Virus record (IMG/VR): IMGVR_UViG_3300033153_009271
Coordinates: 1-52,549 of that record
Strand: one strand, 5' to 3'
Source: a virus
Length of the DNA stretch: 52,549 nucleotides
The notes beneath the pieces are model-generated. The model had not been told where the DNA came from. It ran no database searches and worked only from the letters and a program-made list of their open reading frames with translations. Of this stretch, positions 7,958 through 13,399 are shown in pieces. The stretch's first letter is position 1; each line of letters begins with the position of its first letter. A program made the translations under genes and the position numbers.

Positions 7958-7986
7958 TTGTATTGTTCTTTAACATCATGTAAAAT
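7958..7986 (+). promoter_or_regulatory. Promoter of the phosphoesterase-sortase-sulfotransferase-Fic operon (leaderless)
   Basis: TTGTAT (7958-7963), a 17-bp spacer and TAAAAT (7981-7986), with an upstream TG. The start codon at 7993 begins 6 bases after the -10 box, where transcription should start. The first mRNA codon is then ATG at or next to position +1. Confidence 0.75.
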
Positions 7987-7992
7987 ACAGGC

Positions 7993-8496
7993 ATGAACAC
8001 TTGGATAATCACCGATACCCACTTCAACGATCCTAAGTTGATTAAGAAGGGATTCAGGCCGCCTGACTATCAAGACCAGATCATGAATCACTGGAGGAAG
8101 ATGGTGGCCGAGGATGACCTAGTTATCCACTGTGGAGATGTCATCATACAGAGCGCGAGCGGACTGCCTAAAATTATGAGCGAACTGCCAGGTCGTAAGA
8201 TACTCGTCTGTGGTAATCATGATAAAAAGCCAGACTGGTACATGAAGAATGGAACCTTCGACTTCGCTTGCTACGCGCTGGAATATGGTCATGTGTACTT
8301 TACCCATCAGCCCGCTCAGCATCTACCTGCCGGTTGTAATTGGAATATTCATGGACACTGGCATGATGATGATCACCGCAAGGATACTGATGATCTGATT
8401 TACTCGAAGTGGAACCGCCTCTTTGCGATTGAGAGCACTGGGTATAAACCAGTACTTCTACAAAACCTTATCGAACAATATGAAAATAATTCTTAA
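7993..8496 (+). CDS. Calcineurin-like metallophosphoesterase
   Basis: 167 aa with the full metal-site signature: DTHF (residues 8-11), HCGDV, CGNHD, a TH before QPAQH, and HGHWH near residue 119. These are the D-x-H, G-D-x-x, G-N-H-D/E and G-H-x-H boxes of the calcineurin-like fold. Small phage members act as phosphodiesterases or nucleotide hydrolases; the substrate here is unknown. It is the first gene of an operon with its own leaderless promoter, followed by a sortase, a sulfotransferase and a Fic protein. Confidence 0.9.
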   Translation: MNTWIITDTHFNDPKLIKKGFRPPDYQDQIMNHWRKMVAEDDLVIHCGDVIIQSASGLPKIMSELPGRKILVCGNHDKKPDWYMKNGTFDFACYALEYGHVYFTHQPAQHLPAGCNWNIHGHWHDDDHRKDTDDLIYSKWNRLFAIESTGYKPVLLQNLIEQYENNS

Positions 8497-8508
8497 TTCT
8501 CTCTTGTT

Positions 8509-8874
8509 ATGTATAACCTAATAATTCCATCAATGGCATTATTCACAGCAGTCAGCTTCGGCTCCGAAGATATCTGGGATGCGCAGAACTGGACTGCGGT
8601 CGAACAAGAAGCACAGGCAATTATGGAGCAGGTTCCCTACACGTTTCCGTATCACTACAATACGATCTTCGCACATTCTCACCATCACTTCTCCGGACTT
8701 AATAGTATTGAGGTAGGAGATCTTGTGATCTACAACCGTTCACGTTTTCGGGTAAAGTATTTCAGGTTCGTCAAAGAATGGGAGACTGATATTCTGAAAC
8801 AGAATCCTGACGGGGTTACCTTAATTACATGCACGAACAACCCCCATGTGCGTTTAGCTGTTATTGCGAAATGA
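8509..8874 (+). CDS. Sortase-like cysteine transpeptidase, 121 aa
   Basis: The protein has a hydrophobic N-terminus (residues 1-18) and then a compact sortase core: the catalytic His region AHSHHH (H56 or a neighbour), L-x-x-I-EVGD, a central strand FRVKYFRF, the active-site TLITC (C108), and the Arg in HVRLAV (R115). All three catalytic elements are in the correct order and spacing for sortases. At 121 aa it is shorter than typical cellular enzymes (about 200). It could attach or remodel surface proteins or pilins of the host. The leader is AATTCTCTCTTGTT. It overlaps the next gene by ATGA. Confidence 0.8.
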   Translation: MYNLIIPSMALFTAVSFGSEDIWDAQNWTAVEQEAQAIMEQVPYTFPYHYNTIFAHSHHHFSGLNSIEVGDLVIYNRSRFRVKYFRFVKEWETDILKQNPDGVTLITCTNNPHVRLAVIAK

Positions 8875-9491
8875 AACCACTCTTCATCACCGGCTGTCAC
8901 TGTAGCGGGACTACGTTCATGCAGAAGATGTTAGATCACTGGCGTAAAGAGCGCGATATATCTATAACAAATGAGCATGGTTACATTGGTATATGGGAAG
9001 CAGTAACGCGTAGTATTAAGGCAATAGATGATTCTTCTGATAAATTTGCTATCACGTCAATACCTACACATCATGTCGGGGAGACAAGACGATATATGAA
9101 CGTGGGGTTACGTGCTGCATATAAGCGCTTTCATCAAGATCGTAAGCCTGGTTGTAAGTACTATGGTGAGAAGAAGCCGAACATCTTATTGATGATTAAT
9201 TGGGTACGCAGACAATTCCCAGAAGCGAAGTTTATCATCATGGAACGTAATCCAGATGCGATAATGGAGTCATTGAAGACTCGTGACCTGCCGGAGTTCA
9301 CTGATGAAACACTGGAGTCCACAATGAAGGTATACCTTGATATCATTAAAAATCAGAAGGGTAAGGAAGACTGCCTGTTCGTTGATCTACATAGAATCCA
9401 AGGAGGAGAAAAGTTTGCTGTATTCAAGGAAGTTGCTAACTTCTTAGAAGTACCATTTGATTTTGACCTTTCCAAAGTACGGAACCAATGA
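8871..9491 (+). CDS. Sulfotransferase (PAPS-dependent family)
   Basis: 206 aa from the ATG at 8871, which overlaps the sortase stop (ATGA). An in-frame ATG at 8829 lies inside the sortase gene and is rejected. The N-terminus FITGCHCSGTTF is the 5'-phosphosulfate P-loop (G-x-x-x-S-G-T-T), and FIIMERNPDAIMESL is the 3'-phosphate-binding R-x-P segment. The family moves sulfate from PAPS to carbohydrates or peptides. In this operon a host glycan or envelope target is plausible, but the substrate is not evident. Confidence 0.85.
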   Translation: MKPLFITGCHCSGTTFMQKMLDHWRKERDISITNEHGYIGIWEAVTRSIKAIDDSSDKFAITSIPTHHVGETRRYMNVGLRAAYKRFHQDRKPGCKYYGEKKPNILLMINWVRRQFPEAKFIIMERNPDAIMESLKTRDLPEFTDETLESTMKVYLDIIKNQKGKEDCLFVDLHRIQGGEKFAVFKEVANFLEVPFDFDLSKVRNQ

Positions 9492-9955
9492 TTAAACGTT
9501 ATGAACAATTCATGCTGGCGAGTAATACTATTGAGGGAGAACCCCGCACGTATCCTGCAGATGTTCCTGCCGTTGAACATGTTGTTGATGGCTGTAATGA
9601 TGCGCGTGACCCTACACAAGAGGACTTGTTGATACTACATGCTATGTTGAGTAAAGATCGTACGCTTATATACAAGGGTGAATGGAGGAAGTGCAATGTA
9701 ACCGTAGGGAATCAAATATGCCCGCCGTGGAGGGAAGTACCGGCACTTATGGATAAATACTTTGAATTTTGGCATTCTTATGGCGCGTGGAAGGCTCACA
9801 ATGATTTTGAGAAGATCCACCCCTTCGAAGACTTAAACGGCCGTGTGGGGCGGTTACTGTGGCTTTGGAAGATGATCAGAGAATACGGTGAGAGTACTGC
9901 ATTCCAATTACCATTTCTCCATAGGTATTATTATCAGACCCTTACCCATATGTGA
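9488..9955 (+). CDS. Fic-domain protein (AMPylase-like) with N-terminal inhibitory motif
   Basis: 155 aa. The Fic motif HPFEDLNGRVGR (residues 111-122) keeps the catalytic H111, the acidic residue, and N-G-R-x-x-R. One position of the consensus (G before NGR) is Leu. The N-terminal SNTIEG (S12 to G17) matches the autoinhibitory (S/T)xxxE(G/N) motif, so the enzyme should be self-inhibited until activated. Fic enzymes transfer AMP or other phosphorylated groups to hydroxyl side chains. The gene overlaps the sulfotransferase stop (ATGA) and closes the four-gene operon. Confidence 0.88.
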   Translation: MIKRYEQFMLASNTIEGEPRTYPADVPAVEHVVDGCNDARDPTQEDLLILHAMLSKDRTLIYKGEWRKCNVTVGNQICPPWREVPALMDKYFEFWHSYGAWKAHNDFEKIHPFEDLNGRVGRLLWLWKMIREYGESTAFQLPFLHRYYYQTLTHM

Positions 9956-9970
9956 TTAATCTCCTCCCCC

Positions 9971-10453
9971 ATGACTAAGAACACCCTCTACCCCCTCAAG
10001 CCAAACTACACAGGCAAGAAGTCAAGCTGGAGCGGCTTTCCCTGGCATCAAGAACCCATTGCGTATGTGGAGGATATTCCCTATAGGGCAGAGGAGATAG
10101 TGCGGGAGAAGCCTGAGTCTGAACTTCCCGTAAGAGCCGAGCATTTCGTGGTAATCCCCGATGAACTTGTACCAAAATATTTGAAGAAGGCGGAGGAGGT
10201 AGAAAAGAGGGCATGGAAGGCACGGGAGAAGGCACGGGAGAAGACACGGAAGGCACGGGAGATATGGGAGAAGGCGCGGGAGAAGGCGCGGGAGGAATGG
10301 GAGAAGACACGGAAGGCACAGAAGGAGGCGCGGGAGGAATGGGAGAAGGTGAGAAAGAAAGCCTCCCGCAACCCCCGTATCATCAAATACCTCAAAGAAC
10401 ACACCCCCTACCAGTGGGACGGTAAAACTCTTATTTTCCCCCCAAGCCCGTGA
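9971..10453 (+). CDS. Charged-helix repeat protein, 160 aa
   Basis: Residues 75-135 are an almost pure Lys/Arg/Glu/Ala/Trp helix built from short repeats such as KAREKAREE and EEWEKTRKA, likely a single alpha-helix or coiled coil. The flanks are ordinary, with a proline-rich N-terminus and a short aromatic C-terminal segment. The start follows AATCTCCTCCCCC. No family is recognised. The long open frames on the other strand here come from the low-complexity repeat. Confidence 0.7.
   Translation: MTKNTLYPLKPNYTGKKSSWSGFPWHQEPIAYVEDIPYRAEEIVREKPESELPVRAEHFVVIPDELVPKYLKKAEEVEKRAWKAREKAREKTRKAREIWEKAREKAREEWEKTRKAQKEAREEWEKVRKKASRNPRIIKYLKEHTPYQWDGKTLIFPPSP
10202..10352. repeat. Purine-rich tandem repeat region
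   Basis: Degenerate 12-21-bp repeats of the type GGCACGGGAGAA. One 21-bp unit (GCGCGGGAGGAATGGGAGAA plus G) appears twice exactly, around 10283 and 10328. They encode the charged helix of the 160-aa protein and probably change in length by slippage. Confidence 0.8.
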
Positions 10454-10878
10454 TTAAAGACTCTATAGAAAAAACCTACTGGGAGCGTGTTGGCAAACTG
10501 CAACTAGACCTTGTTATGCAATACTATTGCAGGAAGCGTCTATGGTGGCAGTTTTGGAAGCCCAAATATTCCCCTCTTTCCCCTCCTACACCATCGGCAG
10601 AAGAGATAGAAAAATTCTGTGCTGTTAAAGGATGTAGGAAGCCATCAATCGTAAAAGGAATGTGCTGTATGCACTACACAAGATTAAGAAGAGGTGGGAG
10701 TGTTGGAGAGCCACAAGAGAGGGTGCATCACAATAAAAGAGCATTCCCAAAGTGCGAACATTTACCCAAAGCCTACAATAGCAAATGTTGTCTTCGATGC
10801 TATAACAAACATGCAAAACGAGCGGAAAGGAAACGCAAAATAACTGTTCTACATCATACTCACCACACAGATGTCTGA
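10450..10878 (+). CDS. Zinc-binding protein with an HNH-associated C4/C2HY module, 142 aa
   Basis: A GTG start overlaps the previous stop (GTGA). CAVKGCRKPSIVKGMCCMHY (around residues 57-76) is the same small Cys/His module found at the N-termini of the two HNH endonucleases in this genome (22361 and 34704). A second cluster, CEHL...CCLRCYNKH, lies near residue 100. No HNH catalytic motif follows. It may be a stripped homing-endonuclease remnant reused as a DNA-binding protein. The function is otherwise unknown. Confidence 0.65.
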   Translation: MIKDSIEKTYWERVGKLQLDLVMQYYCRKRLWWQFWKPKYSPLSPPTPSAEEIEKFCAVKGCRKPSIVKGMCCMHYTRLRRGGSVGEPQERVHHNKRAFPKCEHLPKAYNSKCCLRCYNKHAKRAERKRKITVLHHTHHTDV

Positions 10879-11143
10879 TACTGAAATAATTGAGAAATTA
10901 GCGGAATTCATAGGGTGGGAAGATGGTACACAGGGGGCATACTGGAATCCTATGGAAGATTGGAATGATTTTCGCATGGTGGAGGAGAGGATGATGGAAG
11001 ATGAGGAATTGTGGGAGGAGTATTGGAGAATACTAAACCATGAAGATATTAGTGATCTTACCAATGGTTATGGTGCTAAAGCTGACCTTCCCACGCGCTG
11101 CAAAGCTCTTGTTTCGATTCTCGATTCCCAATCAACCCCATGA
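10871..11143 (+). CDS. Hypothetical acidic phage protein, 90 aa
   Basis: A small acidic, tryptophan-rich protein ending in a segment (DLPTRCKALVSILD) that resembles short phage proteins of unknown function. Its ATG lies inside the end of the previous gene (8-bp overlap), and its end overlaps the next start by 4 bp (ATGA). Both point to a translationally coupled string of small early proteins. Confidence 0.7.
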   Translation: MSDTEIIEKLAEFIGWEDGTQGAYWNPMEDWNDFRMVEERMMEDEELWEEYWRILNHEDISDLTNGYGAKADLPTRCKALVSILDSQSTP

Positions 11144-11403
11144 CAACTAAGAAAACAGCACAGGCAAAGGTGTTTCATCTTATAAGGGATGAAGATGAAA
11201 CTGGTATTAGTGGGACTGGAATCGTGGCTGATGGGTGTGTTTTTCCATGTGGTACATGCGTACTTCGATGGAGGCAGGACACTAACGTAAAAGCGCAGTC
11301 TACTGGTGTATATGAATCGGTAGAGCATGTCGAACTTATACATGGACACAATGGGAAGACTAGAATGGTATTCCCTTCATCCCCATCTCATGACAACTCC
11401 TAA
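11140..11403 (+). CDS. Conserved small phage protein (FHLIRDxDETGxSGTG family), 87 aa
   Basis: The pattern FHLIRDEDETGISGTGIVAD, then VLRW, then VELIHGHNGKTR is a recurrent small phage/bacterial protein of unknown function with a compact beta-rich fold. It overlaps its upstream neighbour by ATGA, and the next gene starts inside its last codons. Confidence 0.75.
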   Translation: MTTKKTAQAKVFHLIRDEDETGISGTGIVADGCVFPCGTCVLRWRQDTNVKAQSTGVYESVEHVELIHGHNGKTRMVFPSSPSHDNS

Positions 11404-12016
11404 CTCCATCACCATTACAGAAGACAAAGAAAAGATAGTTTTGGACTTGTGCGGCGGTACAGGGTCATGGAGCGAACCATACAAAAATGCCGGATATGAT
11501 GTGCGACTCATCACGTTACCAATGTATGATGTTACCACTTATGTGCCACCAGACGGGGTTTATGGGATTCTCGCCGCTCCTCCTTGTACACATTTCTCTC
11601 TGGCCAGAACAACTGCAAAAATACCGAGGAATTTTAAGGAGGGACTTGTGCTTGTTGATGCGTGTCTTCATATCATCCGCCAGTGCAGGTTGGGAGAATC
11701 GTTAAAATTTTGGGCGCTTGAAAATCCTGTTGGATATTTACGACAATTTCTTGGAAAACCACCTCTCACATGGCAGCCGTGTGATTATGGCGACCCATAC
11801 ACAAAAAAAACCGATTTGTGGGGATATTACAAAGAGCCGAGGAAAACCCCAGTTACCATGACACAAGAGCAAATCGCCGCTTGTTCGATCAATAACAGAG
11901 AGCTACCTAAGCTCCCCGAATGGTACAAAGAAATTTGTCCCGAGAAGTTGCAAGCAGCCAGAAGGGCAATGACCCCACAAGGATTTGCCAAAGCCTTTTT
12001 TAAAGCTAACCCCTAA
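11390..12016 (+). CDS. C5-cytosine methyltransferase-like protein
   Basis: 208 aa from the ATG at 11390, chosen because it follows TTCCCTTCATCCCCATCTC. The SAM-binding loop is VLDLCGGTGSW (around residues 19-29), and APPCTHFS (around 63) is the Pro-Cys catalytic motif of C5 methyltransferases. FWALENPVGYL matches the following ENV-like motif. At about 210 residues it lacks a long target-recognition domain. It may methylate phage DNA against host restriction or act on a modified base. Its first codons resemble those of the next gene at DNA level. Confidence 0.8.
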   Translation: MTTPNSITITEDKEKIVLDLCGGTGSWSEPYKNAGYDVRLITLPMYDVTTYVPPDGVYGILAAPPCTHFSLARTTAKIPRNFKEGLVLVDACLHIIRQCRLGESLKFWALENPVGYLRQFLGKPPLTWQPCDYGDPYTKKTDLWGYYKEPRKTPVTMTQEQIAACSINNRELPKLPEWYKEICPEKLQAARRAMTPQGFAKAFFKANP

Positions 12017-12019
12017 TTT

Positions 12020-12274
12020 ATGAATATTCCCAACTCCATCACTATTACAGAAGAGCAAGACCTCTCGCAGATCCCCCTTGCTGACGTAACCGTTCTCGAC
12101 TTCTCAGAAGTCAGATGGATTACTTCCGTTAGGATGGGAGAATTTATCGCTCTCTTCAATCGAGCGAAAGATAAGGTGATCCGCATTGAAAATATGAGCG
12201 AAGAAGTCCGTGCGCTCTTTACGCAACTGGGGATAATTGAAGTTTATAAGCATACTGTTCCTTTACCCCAATGA
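12020..12274 (+). CDS. STAS-domain protein (anti-sigma-antagonist-like)
   Basis: 84 aa. TVLDFSEVRWITSVRMGEF (D27, S36) and the C-terminal IENMSEEVRALFTQLGI match the SpoIIAA-type STAS fold, with S36 at the usual phosphoserine position, although the preceding Asp is Thr. Such proteins bind anti-sigma factors or kinases. A phage copy could rewire a host partner-switch (inference). It starts 3 bp after the methyltransferase and overlaps the next gene by ATGA. Confidence 0.7.
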   Translation: MNIPNSITITEEQDLSQIPLADVTVLDFSEVRWITSVRMGEFIALFNRAKDKVIRIENMSEEVRALFTQLGIIEVYKHTVPLPQ

Positions 12275-12456
12275 AAGAACTCCTCTCCACCATCCTTGAC
12301 GGCATAGCAATAGAGCGCGAGGGTGCTCCCGAGCACTGCTGGCCTTCACTGGCAGAACGATGGCGGTACGACATTGCTTGTTGCCTTCAAGACGATTCAC
12401 TCACCCAGGAAGAGGCCGAGGAAGCGGAGAGAGCTTTAGATTCTAATCCGTCCTAA
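12271..12456 (+). CDS. Hypothetical protein, 61 aa
   Basis: A small acidic helical protein (LTQEEAEEAERAL near the end) coupled to the STAS gene by a 4-bp ATGA overlap. No family is recognised. Its stop codon overlaps the stop of a convergent minus-strand gene by 4 bp. Confidence 0.6.
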   Translation: MKELLSTILDGIAIEREGAPEHCWPSLAERWRYDIACCLQDDSLTQEEAEEAERALDSNPS

Positions 12457-12632
12457 CCCACACAGTATTCAATGCGACTGTGCTCAATGAGAAGTTTATA
12501 CAAACGTTCCCGCGCTTGCGCATCTACAACATTACGGATCTCATCATGAATTACTTGATCTATCCACCATCCAGCCTCTACCGGAGCATAATGCAATATC
12601 ATATTACTGATATCTTCCTCGCTGGTATCCAT
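12453..12632 (-). CDS. Hypothetical protein on the opposite strand, 59 aa
   Basis: A 59-aa acidic protein (MDTSEEDISNMILHYAPVE...) whose composition looks like a genuine soluble protein. A TATAAT box sits 10 bases before its ATG, predicting a leader of about 4 nt, the pattern seen at other promoter-proximal genes here. A plus-strand open frame over the same DNA has no leader or family support and is rejected. It is convergent with the small gene after the STAS gene. Function unknown. Confidence 0.65.
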   Translation of the reverse strand: MDTSEEDISNMILHYAPVEAGWWIDQVIHDEIRNVVDAQARERLYKLLIEHSRIEYCVG

Positions 12633-12642
12633 ATGGCTGCTT

Positions 12643-12648
12643 ATTATA
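12643..12648 (-). promoter_or_regulatory. -10 box of the 59-aa minus-strand gene
   Basis: TATAAT on the minus strand, preceded 17 bp upstream by ATGCTT as a poor -35. The predicted transcript begins about 4 nt before the ATG at 12632. Confidence 0.5.
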
Positions 12649-12715
12649 CAGTATCACTACCGATAAGCATGGAGCGGACTGATATCGAACTGCTCAGTAT
12701 TTAACACCACTACCT

Positions 12716-13042
12716 ATGCCTAAATTATTTGCCTACGGAACGTTACAAAGTCCACGACTACAAAAAATATTCTTTGGAAAGACAATCAAAGGGCAGTCCG
12801 CTCGCTTGCACGGTGTGAAACATGTAGGTGGGGACTATGACAAGGGAGAGATTCCTATGATCGCCACTACCTCAGTCAAAGGCAGTTATGTGGACGGTAA
12901 GGTGTATGAGGTTCCGAAGGACGTAGTACCGCGTTTAGACTCGTATGAAGGTAACGGGTATCGGCGTGTGAGCATGGCAGCTAGTTATGTGGATGGGACT
13001 CCTATGGACACGGTGTACGTCTATGTACGCAATGATTTTTGA
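12716..13042 (+). CDS. Gamma-glutamylcyclotransferase-like (GGCT/AIG2) protein
   Basis: 108 aa. FAYGTL (residues 6-10) is the substrate-binding Y-G-T/S-L loop, and DSYEGNGYRR (around 75-84) contains the catalytic Glu (E78) and the conserved YxR end. GGCT-fold enzymes release 5-oxoproline from gamma-glutamyl amides or act in isopeptide chemistry. It lies directly upstream of an amidoligase and a class II glutamine amidotransferase, an association known from predicted peptide-modification gene sets. The leader is TTAACACCACTACCT. Confidence 0.85.
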   Translation: MPKLFAYGTLQSPRLQKIFFGKTIKGQSARLHGVKHVGGDYDKGEIPMIATTSVKGSYVDGKVYEVPKDVVPRLDSYEGNGYRRVSMAASYVDGTPMDTVYVYVRNDF

Positions 13043-13044
13043 CG

Positions 13045-13096
13045 CGCCACTATCTAAGAACAGTGCCACTATGAATTAGTGATGCGCCACTACCGA
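13045..13096. repeat. Short GCGCCACTA-type repeats
   Basis: GCGCCACTATC (13045), GTGCCACTATG (13064) and GCGCCACTACC (13084) are spaced 19-20 bp apart in the gap after the GGCT gene. A further copy overlaps the promoter at 19137-19165 (TGCGCCACTATCG). Regular spacing suggests a protein-binding site array. Confidence 0.5.
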
Positions 13097-13099
13097 TGC

Positions 13100-13125
13100 A
13101 AAAAAACCTGAGAATAGGTTTTTTT
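13100..13125 (+). terminator. Rho-independent terminator (bidirectional)
   Basis: AAAAAAACCT, the loop GAGAAT, then AGGTTTTTTT: a hairpin whose A/T arms give a T run on either strand. It ends the operon after the GGCT gene. Confidence 0.8.
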
Positions 13126-13163
13126 ATTATGACATGATTCTCTTTCTTCGCTTCCTTAATGAT

Positions 13164-13192
13164 TTGTAATTTTCCTTAATCAAGAGTATAAA
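13164..13192 (+). promoter_or_regulatory. Promoter of the amidoligase-GATase operon
   Basis: TTGTAA (13164-13169), a 17-bp spacer and TATAAA (13187-13192). The predicted leader is about 30 nt and pyrimidine-rich (ATTTCCACTTCTACC), ending at the ATG at 13229. Confidence 0.7.
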
Positions 13193-13228
13193 GGGGGTGA
13201 ACTTTTATTTCCACTTCTACCATTATAT

Positions 13229-13399
13229 ATGATCCGTGTATCTGAACCACTATTCAATGTGAGGAGGAGGTATGGTGTGTTATTTGGTGATCATCCGGCA
13301 GAGGACGCACTAGAAGAAATGCTAGAATCTTCCTATTATACAGGAATTAGATACAAGAATCAAGATTTTACCCTTCCCTCTTACTTCTCTCATGTCTAA
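13229..13399 (+). CDS. Small protein upstream of the amidoligase, 56 aa
   Basis: First gene after the promoter at 13164. It begins MIRVSEPLFNVRRRYGVLF and ends with an 8-bp overlap (ATGTCTAA) with the amidoligase start, so the two are translationally coupled. No family is recognised. Its place suggests an accessory role in the amidoligase pathway, possibly as substrate or partner (inference). Confidence 0.7.
   Translation: MIRVSEPLFNVRRRYGVLFGDHPAEDALEEMLESSYYTGIRYKNQDFTLPSYFSHV

Noticed and set aside
9996-10404. Several long minus-strand frames rich in Pro, Ser and Leu opposite the charged-helix gene
   Set aside because: They are by-products of the low-complexity purine repeat. They have no leader or promoter, and the plus-strand gene is well packed in its operon.
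12480-12704. A 74-codon plus-strand frame after the STAS operon
   Set aside because: It has no pyrimidine leader and an unconvincing composition. The minus strand carries a better-supported 59-aa gene with a TATAAT box.
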